Below, in pieces: positions 1-7,633 of a DNA stretch of 28,712 bases. Below the pieces are notes generated by a model. It saw nothing but the letters and a program-made list of their open reading frames with translations, ran no database searches and was not told the DNA's origin. The position numbers were made by a program, and so were the translations under genes. Each line of letters starts with the position of its first letter. Positions within the stretch are counted from its first letter, which is position 1. Source of the stretch: JARRQB01 sp965368585 (GTDB taxonomy: Bacteria; Pseudomonadota; Gammaproteobacteria; Chromatiales; Chromatiaceae); contig CBDUNM010000050.1 of assembly GCA_965368585.1 (NCBI GenBank), forward strand, positions 1 through 28,712. Reading direction: 5' to 3'.

Positions 1-544
1 AAAGTCCCTCCACCCCCAGGCTTGGATTGGCGTGGGCTTTGATCTGCTTGACGGTGTTGAGCAGCGCCGACAGACCTTCCAACGCATAGTATTCGGTCTG
101 CAGCGGGACCAGTACGCCATCGGCCGCCACCAAGGCGTTGACGGTGAGCATATTCAGCGAGGGCGGACAATCGACCATCACGTAATCGTAGTCGCCCTTG
201 ATCGGCTCAAGCGCCTGGCGTAAGCGTTTTTCACGCAGCGGGCTGCTCATCAACGCCACTTCGGCGGCGGTCAGATCACCGTTCGCCGGCAATACGTCGA
301 ACTGATCTTCGGCGCTGCGCTGCATCGCATCGCGCACCAGGGCGCCGCCCAGTAACACATCGTACGTCGACAACTCCAGGTGATGCTTATCGACGCCGCA
401 CCCCATGCTAGCGTTACCCTGGGGATCGAGATCGATCAGTAAGACCTTGCGGCCCTGCAACGCGAGCGCCGCCGCCAGATTGACCGTCGTGGTGGTCTTA
501 CCCACGCCGCCTTTTTGGTTCGCGACGCTGATTGTTCTGCCCAT
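1..544 (-). CDS. parA: ParA/Soj chromosome-partitioning ATPase, 3' end cut by window edge
   Basis: ParA-type ATPase that acts with ParB-parS nucleoprotein complexes to segregate the chromosomal origin. The ATG at 544-542 gives 181 visible codons, and the C-terminus lies beyond base 1. Residues 9-16 form the deviant Walker A motif (KGGVGKTT), followed by the LIDLDPQGNAS segment, and further on the Walker B-like MVDCPPSLNMLT. All are diagnostic of chromosomal ParA/Soj rather than MinD. The gene lies 140 bp downstream of rsmG on the same strand, the usual rsmG-parA-parB order, so parB is expected just outside the window. The Shine-Dalgarno before this ATG is weak, but the MGRTISVANQKGG start is typical of the family. 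Confidence 0.95.
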   Translation of the reverse strand, partial: MGRTISVANQKGGVGKTTTTVNLAAALALQGRKVLLIDLDPQGNASMGCGVDKHHLELSTYDVLLGGALVRDAMQRSAEDQFDVLPANGDLTAAEVALMSSPLREKRLRQALEPIKGDYDYVMVDCPPSLNMLTVNALVAADGVLVPLQTEYYALEGLSALLNTVKQIKAHANPSLGVEGL

Positions 545-684
545 GATGATCCGCCGTTGAAGATTGAACCCGGTGCAACCCCGGGTGAGCCGGTCGCCGC
601 GCTCGGCCCGTAACAGGACCGCTTGGCGTGGCGCCTACCACCAGGGAACAGTGTAACTCTTACCAACACAATACCGGATATGCG

Positions 685-1344
685 TCAGCGCCGTTCCGGG
701 TCGGGCGCGCACACGACTGCACGCCTGACGCCCGTCAATCCGGGCACCTGCAGATCGAATACTTCGGTACGAATTCCGTCGGGCAAGGCCGCGCGCTCCT
801 CGCCTTCCGCCGGCCCCTTCATGGCGACCCAGATTCCTTGGGGCGCTATCAGGTGCCTGGTGCAGGCGATCGTATCGGCCAGGCGCGCGAAGGCGCGGCT
901 GGTCACCGTATCGAACCGGCCCGGGTCGTTAAACCGCTCAGCCCGCGCTTGCACGACCACCAGGTTGTCGAGTCCCAACTCGGTGCGCACCTGACTCACG
1001 AACCGCGTCTTCTTGCCATTGCTGTCGAGCAGCGTAAAGCGCCATTCCGGCTGCGCCACCGCGAGGGGCACTCCCGGCAAACCCGCCCCGGTGCCCACGT
1101 CGAGGAGCCGCGGCCCCTTGATATGGGGCAGGACGCTGAGGCTGTCCAGCAACTGGCGCGACACCATCTGCGCCGGGTCGCGCACGGCCGTCAGATTGTA
1201 GGCGCGATTCCATTTGACCAGCAGCGCCAGGTAGCGCAACAAAAGGTTTTGCTGGCGCTTCGCCAACGTCACACCGAGCGCCAGCAACCCGTGCTCGAGC
1301 TGGTCTCGCCACAGCGCGTCCAACTCAGGGGTGCCGGGTAACAT
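685..1344 (-). CDS. rsmG: 16S rRNA (guanine527-N7)-methyltransferase RsmG (GidB)
   Basis: Uses S-adenosylmethionine to methylate N7 of G527 in 16S rRNA; loss in other bacteria gives low-level streptomycin resistance. The 219-residue protein has normal family length. The N-terminal helical part contains the conserved WNRAYNLTA segment (about 45-53). The SAM-binding loop DVGTGAGLPG is at about 82-91, and the later SRAFARL motif is also conserved. The ATG start at 1344 is natural. It probably leads an rsmG-parA operon. In Pseudomonas- or E. coli-type origin regions mnmG lies immediately upstream of rsmG; here the upstream neighbour is a divergent glutathione S-transferase gene, so that linkage is broken. 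Confidence 0.96.
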   Translation of the reverse strand: MLPGTPELDALWRDQLEHGLLALGVTLAKRQQNLLLRYLALLVKWNRAYNLTAVRDPAQMVSRQLLDSLSVLPHIKGPRLLDVGTGAGLPGVPLAVAQPEWRFTLLDSNGKKTRFVSQVRTELGLDNLVVVQARAERFNDPGRFDTVTSRAFARLADTIACTRHLIAPQGIWVAMKGPAEGEERAALPDGIRTEVFDLQVPGLTGVRRAVVCAPDPERR

Positions 1345-1411
1345 CGCAGAGCATCACAGGGGTAATTTGCCTAACATTAAGTCACATTTCCAGCGTGACA
1401 GGTAAATTGAT

Positions 1412-2023
1412 GTGTTGAAGCTCTATGGGATTTCCGCATCACGAGCATTTCGCCCGCTCTGGCTACTGGAGGAACTCGGTCTGGAATACGAGCAGATTCC
1501 ACTGGATTATCGAGGCGACGAATTGCAAACCGAGGCGTATCGATCCATCAATCCGAATGCACGCATACCGACGCTGGTGGACGACGACCTGGTACTGTGG
1601 GAGTCAATGGCCATCAACCTCTATCTTGCCAGTCGCTACAGCGGCGATAGCGGCCTCTGGCCAGACACGCTCCCCGCCCAAGGCCTCAGCTACCAATGGA
1701 GCTTCTGGGTCATAAACGAGGTGGAGGGCCCTCTGCTCTCAGTCCTGATTCACAAGCGGCTGCTCCCCGAGTACGAACGCGACCCCGAGAAACTCAGCCG
1801 CAATCTCGGAATTCTGCAACAGCCGCTCAAGGTACTCGAGCGTGCGCTCGCTGAGCGCACCTGGTTGGCCGATACGCATTTCACCGTCGCCGATCTAAAC
1901 GTCGCGGCCGTGCTGGCATGGGCCAAGCCCGCGAAACTTGACCTCGCACCGTGGCCTAATCTGGCTAGGTGGTTGAGCGACAGCCTGGACCGACCCGCCG
2001 TAAAACGAGCGCGACGTCGGTAA
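1412..2023 (+). CDS. Glutathione S-transferase family protein
   Basis: Cytosolic GST-fold protein of 203 residues. The N-terminal thioredoxin-like half starts LKLYGISAS, where a serine near residue 8-10 is a plausible glutathione-activating residue. The NARIPTLVDDDLVLWESMAI segment (about 49-68) holds the cis-proline and the ES glutathione-binding pair. The C-terminal helical half contains the N-capping motif in FTVADLNVAAVL. The start is GTG with a modest AGGT element about 10 nt upstream; an overlapping ATG at 1410 is out of frame. It stands alone, divergent from rsmG. The substrate cannot be assigned: close relatives include stress-detoxification GSTs and disulfide reductases. Confidence 0.9.
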   Translation: MLKLYGISASRAFRPLWLLEELGLEYEQIPLDYRGDELQTEAYRSINPNARIPTLVDDDLVLWESMAINLYLASRYSGDSGLWPDTLPAQGLSYQWSFWVINEVEGPLLSVLIHKRLLPEYERDPEKLSRNLGILQQPLKVLERALAERTWLADTHFTVADLNVAAVLAWAKPAKLDLAPWPNLARWLSDSLDRPAVKRARRR

Positions 2024-2261
2024 CCTGCATTATTCACGAAGGGTTCGGGAATCAGGGCGCGCGGCGCAAACCAGACGGGGTGATTGGCCGACAAATCCAC
2101 CTGAAGCAGATTTGAACAGTGCGCAGCACTGGCCCCGAGGGGGTGAAGGGCAGGACGCCCGGAACCGCAACAATAGCCGCTGCGCTGATTCGAGGGTGAT
2201 CGGCGCCGGACACAAAGCCCAGCGAGGTCTCAGCCGGAAAGGCAGCGACGCTGGTCGGCGG

Positions 2262-2963
2262 TCAAGATCGACCCGGGCTACCCAGCCAACGGTATACGAA
2301 CCCCGCCAGGACCGCCCCGGCAACCGGCGCCACCCAGAACAGCCACAACTGCGCCAGCGCCCAGTCCCCCGCAATAATGGCCGGTCCGGTGCTACGCGCG
2401 GGATTCACCGAAGTGTTGGTCACGGGTATGCTGATCAGATGAATCAAAGTCAAGCCCAGGCCGATCGCGATAGGGGCAAATCCCGCCGGCGCGCGCGCAT
2501 CGGTCGCGCCCAGAATGATTATCAGAAACATAAAGGTCATCGTGACCTCGGTCACCAGACCGGAAATCAGGGAATACCCGCCCGGCGAATGCTCGCCATA
2601 GCCGTTCGAAGCCAGACCACCGGCGATGTCGAAAGCCGCGTCACCGCTCGCGATCAGGTAAAGCACGGCCGCCCCCGCAATGCCGCCCAGGACCTGCGCC
2701 ACGATATAGGGCAGTACCTGCGCGGCACCGAATCGCCCCGCGACCATCAGGCCAACCGACACGGCCGGATTGAGATGACACCCGGATACATGTCCAATCG
2801 CGAACGCCATCGTCAACACGCTCAGACCGAAGGCCAGCGAGACCCCGACCGAACCGATACCGGCATGGGGAAGGCCCGCCGCCAGCACCGCGCTGCCGCA
2901 CCCGCCCAACACCAGCCAGAAGGTGCCCAAAAACTCCGCTGAAGTACTTTTAGCCACCGACAT
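2262..2963 (-). CDS. aqpZ: Aquaporin Z, water channel
   Basis: Inner-membrane MIP-family channel of 233 residues, close to the E. coli AqpZ length. Both pore NPA motifs are present (about 65-67 in CHLNPAVS and 187-189 in TSVNPARS). The arginine directly after the second NPA and the histidine at about 175 in LIHLISIP match the narrow water-selective filter of AqpZ rather than a glycerol facilitator. I chose the ATG at 2963 rather than a longer upstream reading frame because a good AGGAG Shine-Dalgarno sits about 8-9 nt before it and the protein then begins like AqpZ. The gene is monocistronic by spacing. Its 3' flank (2024-2261) holds no recognisable gene. Confidence 0.95.
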   Translation of the reverse strand: MSVAKSTSAEFLGTFWLVLGGCGSAVLAAGLPHAGIGSVGVSLAFGLSVLTMAFAIGHVSGCHLNPAVSVGLMVAGRFGAAQVLPYIVAQVLGGIAGAAVLYLIASGDAAFDIAGGLASNGYGEHSPGGYSLISGLVTEVTMTFMFLIIILGATDARAPAGFAPIAIGLGLTLIHLISIPVTNTSVNPARSTGPAIIAGDWALAQLWLFWVAPVAGAVLAGFVYRWLGSPGRS

Positions 2964-3335
2964 GAGCCGAACTCCTGATAGATCCGGCACTCGACTGAGG
3001 TCCATCGAAGCAACAGGCGCTGACCTCACCGGTCACTGAGAGTTCCGATTTCGATCGCGAAGGCGTCGACGCAACTGTCAAGGTGCAAAGACCGCGCCAC
3101 GATGCACGTCCGCGTTTCAAACGCACATTGCGCAAGCTCCATACAAGTCCCAGCGGTACCGCCGGCACGTCACTGGAGCCGCAATTGGCCCAAATTGGCG
3201 CGGCGGCCAACGAGTGACTGAACGAAGATCGTATCCGCAGACGTCTGACAGTAGGCTACTTGAAAGGATACTTGTCGGGTTACAACGACAATACCGTGCA
3301 TGGCGCTTGGCTGAAGCGGAATGGGCTCGCGAAAC
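2964..3335. other. Intergenic region between aqpZ and the glycosyltransferase gene
   Basis: These 372 bases hold the aqpZ ribosome-binding site next to 2964 and presumably its promoter. I found no convincing coding sequence. Open frames here lack recognisable domains and mostly mirror the opposite strand. A small perfect palindrome CAGACGTCTG lies near 3238. No clear -35/-10 pair or U-tract terminator was seen. Confidence 0.4.
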
Positions 3336-5024
3336 CTAGGGCTTGGCCGCGGGAAAGGGGATCGTGATCGACTTTCCGACCACCGGCAAACGCAGCATCA
3401 GCTCACGTCCGCTGGGCGGTTTCCTTTCCAGGTAACGGTAGACGATCAGCTTCGCGTCCCGCAGCGGCGATCTTGTTGCATCGACCGCAACTTCCAACTC
3501 CTTCTCGAACGGCCCCTCTTGCAAAAAGCGCCGCAACTCGTCGTGGATGTCGACGGGCGTATAGTTCTTATCTTCGACCACGATGTACTCGACGCCGTAT
3601 TCATCCATGAGCGCCTGCAGTTCGGTGCGGGTCTGAGCGTGAACCTGCAACTTGTTGCGACCACCGATTGAGGAGGATGTGAAGAGCTTGTCACCGCGCA
3701 GGACGTACATGGAACGATCGACATCCGCCTGGCGGACGAAATAGGTGAAGTACCCGTTGTTGTAGGCATCCACCAGAACGGCGGGGGAGTGTGAGTTCGC
3801 CACTACATAGTCTGCCGCTTTGTCGTAGCCGGTGGCGTAGTGCGGAGCGTTGCTGTAGATCAGATAGCCATGCAGACCGACAGCGGCCAGCACCGCTGCA
3901 GCAAGCGACTTACCCAACCGTGGGTGGCGCTCGCCCAGATAGAAGGCCGGGAGCACCGCGAACACGGAAAACGCGGGTAACCAGAAGATGGTGTAGCGCT
4001 CGTTGGGGTTGAGTATGTAGGCGAAAAACCCGTAAGTCGTCAGGATCAATAGCCAGAAATAAAGCGTCCGCCCGTCTTTCCGGGCAATCGACATCACCAA
4101 CCCCGCGGCTGCCAGGATCAAGGTGAGGGGCGGCAGTTGAAAGCTGGTGAGGTGTTTCAGGTGGGTGTACAGATTCTCGAAGCGTTGCGACGCGGCCTCG
4201 GTCGTCGACATCGACAACCCCACCCCGGTGGACTGCGCAAGGTTTTGATCGCCGAGCCACAGCGTGATCATCGCCAAGGGTATCAAAGCCGCCAGCACGC
4301 CCAGCACCCCGATCCACGCGTGTTTGTTGGCGAACGCACGCAACAGAGACCGATCCAGTACCAAGGCAAGAACAAACCATAAAGCGAGATAAAACGCCGT
4401 CTGCTTGGTCCAGACCGTCAGCACGAAACTCACGGCCGCCGCATACATGAAGCGGGGCTCGAGCGCTTCGGCGTACCGATAGAACAGATACGCGGTCAGC
4501 ATTGTCATCGACACCAGAGGAAGTTCCGCCATGGTGTACCAGCCCCACTTGGCTACGAAAGGCAAGGTGATGAACACCAGACAGGCCAGAACCGCAACAT
4601 TGGTATCAAAGACCCGCCGCACCAGCAAAAACCACGCGGTAATGCCGACCAGGGCAAAAGCTTGTATCGCCAGTCGACTGCTCCACACGTTCACCCCGAA
4701 AACGGCGTTGAAGAGCGCTTCGACGAACGGAAAGAACGGTGGTCGGTATCCGATGCTCAGCGCCGGATACTGACCGTAGTATTCGATCGTGTACTGGTAA
4801 ATATCGTTCAGTGGCAAGTCTTTCAGAAAATCCAGAACGAACACCCCGTCCATGAGGATTCGATCCGCATCCGGATAGCCCAGACTATTGTCGAACAGCC
4901 GTCGCGACAACACAGCGACGGTGACCGACCAGATGACGATCAGCCCCGACCACCCCCTAACTCCCAACGCGGCCGGTTGGGGAAACCTGTCGGGTGAAGA
5001 CGACTCCGCTGTAGTCGATGCCAT
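3336..5024 (-). CDS. GT-C superfamily (ArnT/PMT-like) membrane glycosyltransferase
   Basis: Polytopic inner-membrane protein of 562 residues, probably moving a sugar from a polyprenyl-phosphate donor to an envelope acceptor on the periplasmic face. A first hydrophobic span (about 25-41) is followed by a loop with PDAD at about 51-54, the position where GT-C enzymes carry the catalytic acidic residue. Then come YRPPFFP (about 93-99) and GVNVWSSRL (about 110-118), resembling the PMT_2/ArnT family pattern. About ten hydrophobic segments follow, up to residue 390 or so, then a soluble C-terminal domain of about 160 residues. It is not in an operon with its neighbours. Donor and acceptor cannot be told from the sequence. 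Confidence 0.8.
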   Translation of the reverse strand: MASTTAESSSPDRFPQPAALGVRGWSGLIVIWSVTVAVLSRRLFDNSLGYPDADRILMDGVFVLDFLKDLPLNDIYQYTIEYYGQYPALSIGYRPPFFPFVEALFNAVFGVNVWSSRLAIQAFALVGITAWFLLVRRVFDTNVAVLACLVFITLPFVAKWGWYTMAELPLVSMTMLTAYLFYRYAEALEPRFMYAAAVSFVLTVWTKQTAFYLALWFVLALVLDRSLLRAFANKHAWIGVLGVLAALIPLAMITLWLGDQNLAQSTGVGLSMSTTEAASQRFENLYTHLKHLTSFQLPPLTLILAAAGLVMSIARKDGRTLYFWLLILTTYGFFAYILNPNERYTIFWLPAFSVFAVLPAFYLGERHPRLGKSLAAAVLAAVGLHGYLIYSNAPHYATGYDKAADYVVANSHSPAVLVDAYNNGYFTYFVRQADVDRSMYVLRGDKLFTSSSIGGRNKLQVHAQTRTELQALMDEYGVEYIVVEDKNYTPVDIHDELRRFLQEGPFEKELEVAVDATRSPLRDAKLIVYRYLERKPPSGRELMLRLPVVGKSITIPFPAAKP

Positions 5025-5111
5025 GTGTCGCGATTTGATTCAGTTTTCCGTGCCGTTGGCGGGCCGCGGGACCGTTGCGTGACGACCGGGACGTCTGGTG
5101 GTCGCGACCGA

Positions 5112-5714
5112 CTAGCGCGTATTGGTCGCCACGCGGATGACCATCCCCTTGTGGCCACTTGCCGCCAGTTTCTGCCGCGCGCGTTGCAGCGCATCCGTGC
5201 CGTCGAATGGCCCGATTCTGACGCGGAACCAGGTTTGACCGGCGGCGACCACCGCTTTCTGGACCCGCGCGCGATAGCCCAGAAAGGCGAGCTCGGCTTT
5301 CAGGCGATCGGCATCCGGCGCGTGGCGAAACGAAGCAACCTGCAGGACATAGCGGCTGGTATCGGCGTTAACTGAGGGCACCGCGGCGCTTTCGGCAGGC
5401 GGCACGGGTGGCGGCAGTTCCTCGTCGGGCACCACCACCTCCATCTCCGGTAGCATGGTGTAGAAATCGAACTCCAGGTTCGGCTGGTCGGCGCCGCTTG
5501 CTGTGGAACGGTTACCGCTCGAGGAATCGGCCCCGGTCGCTGGCGCGGGCTTCGCGCCGATCCATGCCGTCTCGCGCGCCGTGGATTCCGACTTCAACCA
5601 AACCAGTCCGGTGGCGAAGACACCCAGCAGAAAACCTGCCAGCAACCACACCCAGCGTGGCGCGGGCCGGTGCGGTTTCTTCGGTTCCGCACGATGCTTG
5701 TAATCGCGGGCCAC
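5112..5714 (-). CDS. SPOR-domain membrane protein (FtsN-like)
   Basis: Bitopic protein of 200 residues: a short basic cytoplasmic tail, one transmembrane helix (about 21-40), a low-complexity Ala/Ser/Pro-rich periplasmic linker, and a C-terminal SPOR domain (about 120-197) starting RYVLQVASF with the later RVRIGPF. SPOR domains bind denuded glycan strands at the division septum, so a role in cell division or wall maintenance is likely. It starts only 9 bp after argS on the same strand, an arrangement seen in many gammaproteobacteria where argS is followed by an FtsN-type gene. The core FtsN sequence outside the SPOR domain is poorly conserved, so I do not assign the symbol firmly. Confidence 0.88.
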   Translation of the reverse strand: MARDYKHRAEPKKPHRPAPRWVWLLAGFLLGVFATGLVWLKSESTARETAWIGAKPAPATGADSSSGNRSTASGADQPNLEFDFYTMLPEMEVVVPDEELPPPVPPAESAAVPSVNADTSRYVLQVASFRHAPDADRLKAELAFLGYRARVQKAVVAAGQTWFRVRIGPFDGTDALQRARQKLAASGHKGMVIRVATNTR

Positions 5715-5723
5715 GCCGAAAAT

Positions 5724-7478
5724 CTACATCCGATCCGGCGCGGACACACCAATCAGATTCAAGCCGTTCTGCAGCACCACTTGAACCGCCAGGTTGAGCT
5801 TGATGCGAGCGTCGCGCAGCTGGGCAGCGTCGACCAGAAAGGGGTGAGCATTGTAGTAGGCGTGATAATCGTTGGCCAGTTCGCGCAGGTAATAAACCAG
5901 TTGGTGCGGTTCGTGACTGAGCGCCGCACTTGCCACAACCTCCTCATAGCGCGACAGCTTGGTCAACAGCGCCTGTTCATGCTCGACTTGCAACTGATCC
6001 AGGTTCTCGGTGCCTGCGCTGGGGTCGTTCGCCAAGCCTTTTTCCACCGCCTGACGAAGTACCGAACAGATACGCGCGTGGGCGTATTGCACGTAGTAGA
6101 CCGGGTTATCGTTGGAATGGGATTTAGCCAAGTCCAGGTCAAAATCGAGGTGCTGCTCGCATTTGCGCATCACGTAGAAGAAGCGGGCCGCGTCACGCCC
6201 CACTTCCTTGCGCAGTTCACGCAAGGTCACGAACTCACCGGACCGTGTCGACATCTGCTGTCGCTCACCGCCACGGTAGAGAATGGCGAACTGCACCAGC
6301 AGTACGTCGAGATGATCCGGATTCTGCCCCAGAGCCTGCAACGCGGCCTTGACCCGTGGGACATAGCCGTGATGATCTGCCCCCCACACGTCGATCACCC
6401 GATCGAAACCGCGTTCGAACTTGTCCAGATGGTACGCGATATCAGACGCAAAATAGGTGGTTTGGCCGTTTTCGCGGATAACCACCCGGTCCTTTTCATC
6501 GCCGAAATCCGTGGACCGGAACCACCAGGCGCCGCCTTTCTGGTAGAGGTGATGCGACGCGCGCAAGCGCTCGATCACTTTGTTGACCGCCCCCGACTCG
6601 GTGAGGGTCCGCTCGGAATACCACTCCTGGTAGTTCACGCCGAACAGACCCAGGTCATCGCGAATATCGTCAAGGATGGTGTTCAGCCCCAGTTCGAAAA
6701 CGTAGCGGTAGCGGTTGTCGCCCAGCAACGTCCTCGCCCGGCCAACCAGAGAGTCGATGTGCGCCTCCTTGTCTCCCCCGGCGGGCTCGTCCGGCGGTAC
6801 GCCGGCGAAGAGCGCCTCTGCGGTATGCCGATAGCCTTCTCCGTGCTCGCGATGCAGGGTGGCCGCGATGTCCAGAACGTAGTCGCCTTTGTACCCATTC
6901 GACGGAAAATCGAATCGCTCGCCGCACAATTCAAGGTACCGCAACCACACCGACGTGCCCAGGATATCCATCTGGCGCCCGGCGTCGTTGACGTAGTACT
7001 CACGGTGCACGTCGAATCCGACCGCCTCCAGGAGATCGGCAACCACCGCGCCGTAGGCGGCACCACGACCATGCCCGACGTGCAACGGACCGGTTGGATT
7101 GGCGGAAACGAACTCCACCTGCACCCGCCGGCCCTGGCCCAATTGAGAACGGCCGTATTCGGGGCCCTGCTGGATGATTTGCGGGACCAGCCGATGGTAG
7201 GCCGCCGCTGCGAGACGGAAGTTGATGAATCCGGGACCGGCTATCTCGACGCCCGCCACCCATTGCGAGGCGGGGATGGCAGCCACGATCCGCGCGGCGA
7301 GATCACGCGGTTTCATGCGCGCCGCTTTGCTGTTGACCATAGCGACGTTGCTCGCAAAATCGCCGTGCGAAGGGTCCCGGGTACGTTCGACGTTCGCCGC
7401 CGCCGCTTCGGGCAGGACGCCCTCCGCGACCAGGCGCTGCAGGCTCTGCGAAAGAAGATCAATGATCAGCGAGTTCAT
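5724..7478 (-). CDS. argS: Arginyl-tRNA synthetase
   Basis: Class I aminoacyl-tRNA synthetase charging tRNA-Arg. The 584-residue protein begins MNSLIIDLL from the ATG at 7478. I preferred it to an upstream in-frame GTG at 7505 because the ATG start matches the N-terminal Add-1 domain of the family. The HIGH-type ATP motif is HVGH at about 133-136, preceded by EFVSANPTGP. The catalytic core includes DVWGADHHGY, and the region equivalent to KMSKS reads MSTRSGEFVTL, the non-lysine form common in ArgS. The C-terminal anticodon-binding domain ends LIGVSAPDRM, as in homologues. It lies downstream of priA and directly upstream of the SPOR gene, consistent with a priA-argS-SPOR transcription unit. 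Confidence 0.98.
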   Translation of the reverse strand: MNSLIIDLLSQSLQRLVAEGVLPEAAAANVERTRDPSHGDFASNVAMVNSKAARMKPRDLAARIVAAIPASQWVAGVEIAGPGFINFRLAAAAYHRLVPQIIQQGPEYGRSQLGQGRRVQVEFVSANPTGPLHVGHGRGAAYGAVVADLLEAVGFDVHREYYVNDAGRQMDILGTSVWLRYLELCGERFDFPSNGYKGDYVLDIAATLHREHGEGYRHTAEALFAGVPPDEPAGGDKEAHIDSLVGRARTLLGDNRYRYVFELGLNTILDDIRDDLGLFGVNYQEWYSERTLTESGAVNKVIERLRASHHLYQKGGAWWFRSTDFGDEKDRVVIRENGQTTYFASDIAYHLDKFERGFDRVIDVWGADHHGYVPRVKAALQALGQNPDHLDVLLVQFAILYRGGERQQMSTRSGEFVTLRELRKEVGRDAARFFYVMRKCEQHLDFDLDLAKSHSNDNPVYYVQYAHARICSVLRQAVEKGLANDPSAGTENLDQLQVEHEQALLTKLSRYEEVVASAALSHEPHQLVYYLRELANDYHAYYNAHPFLVDAAQLRDARIKLNLAVQVVLQNGLNLIGVSAPDRM

Positions 7479-7633
7479 GTTGGCTAAGGAAACGAGCGAA
7501 AGCACGCTAGTCTAGCAGGATTTGGCGACTGGATTCAGTCGGCGCCGGTTTCTTCGGCCCGACCACGGTTGCCCCTGGGTTGGGCGGCAATCAACCGCAG
7601 GGACCCGTCGGCGTGCACCGACCAGGGCCGCGC

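Noticed and set aside
2024..2060. GCATTATTCACGAAG-like sequence resembling an insertion-sequence end
   Set aside because: Only one possible end was seen, with no transposase, no matching inverted end and no target duplication in the window.
2112..2942. 276-codon plus-strand open frame
   Set aside because: It is antisense to aqpZ and composed of Arg/Gln/His-rich filler typical of shadow frames.
5670..7487. 605-codon plus-strand open frame
   Set aside because: It lies antisense to argS, which has unmistakable motifs on the other strand. The frame stays open because of GC-rich codon bias and has no recognisable domain.
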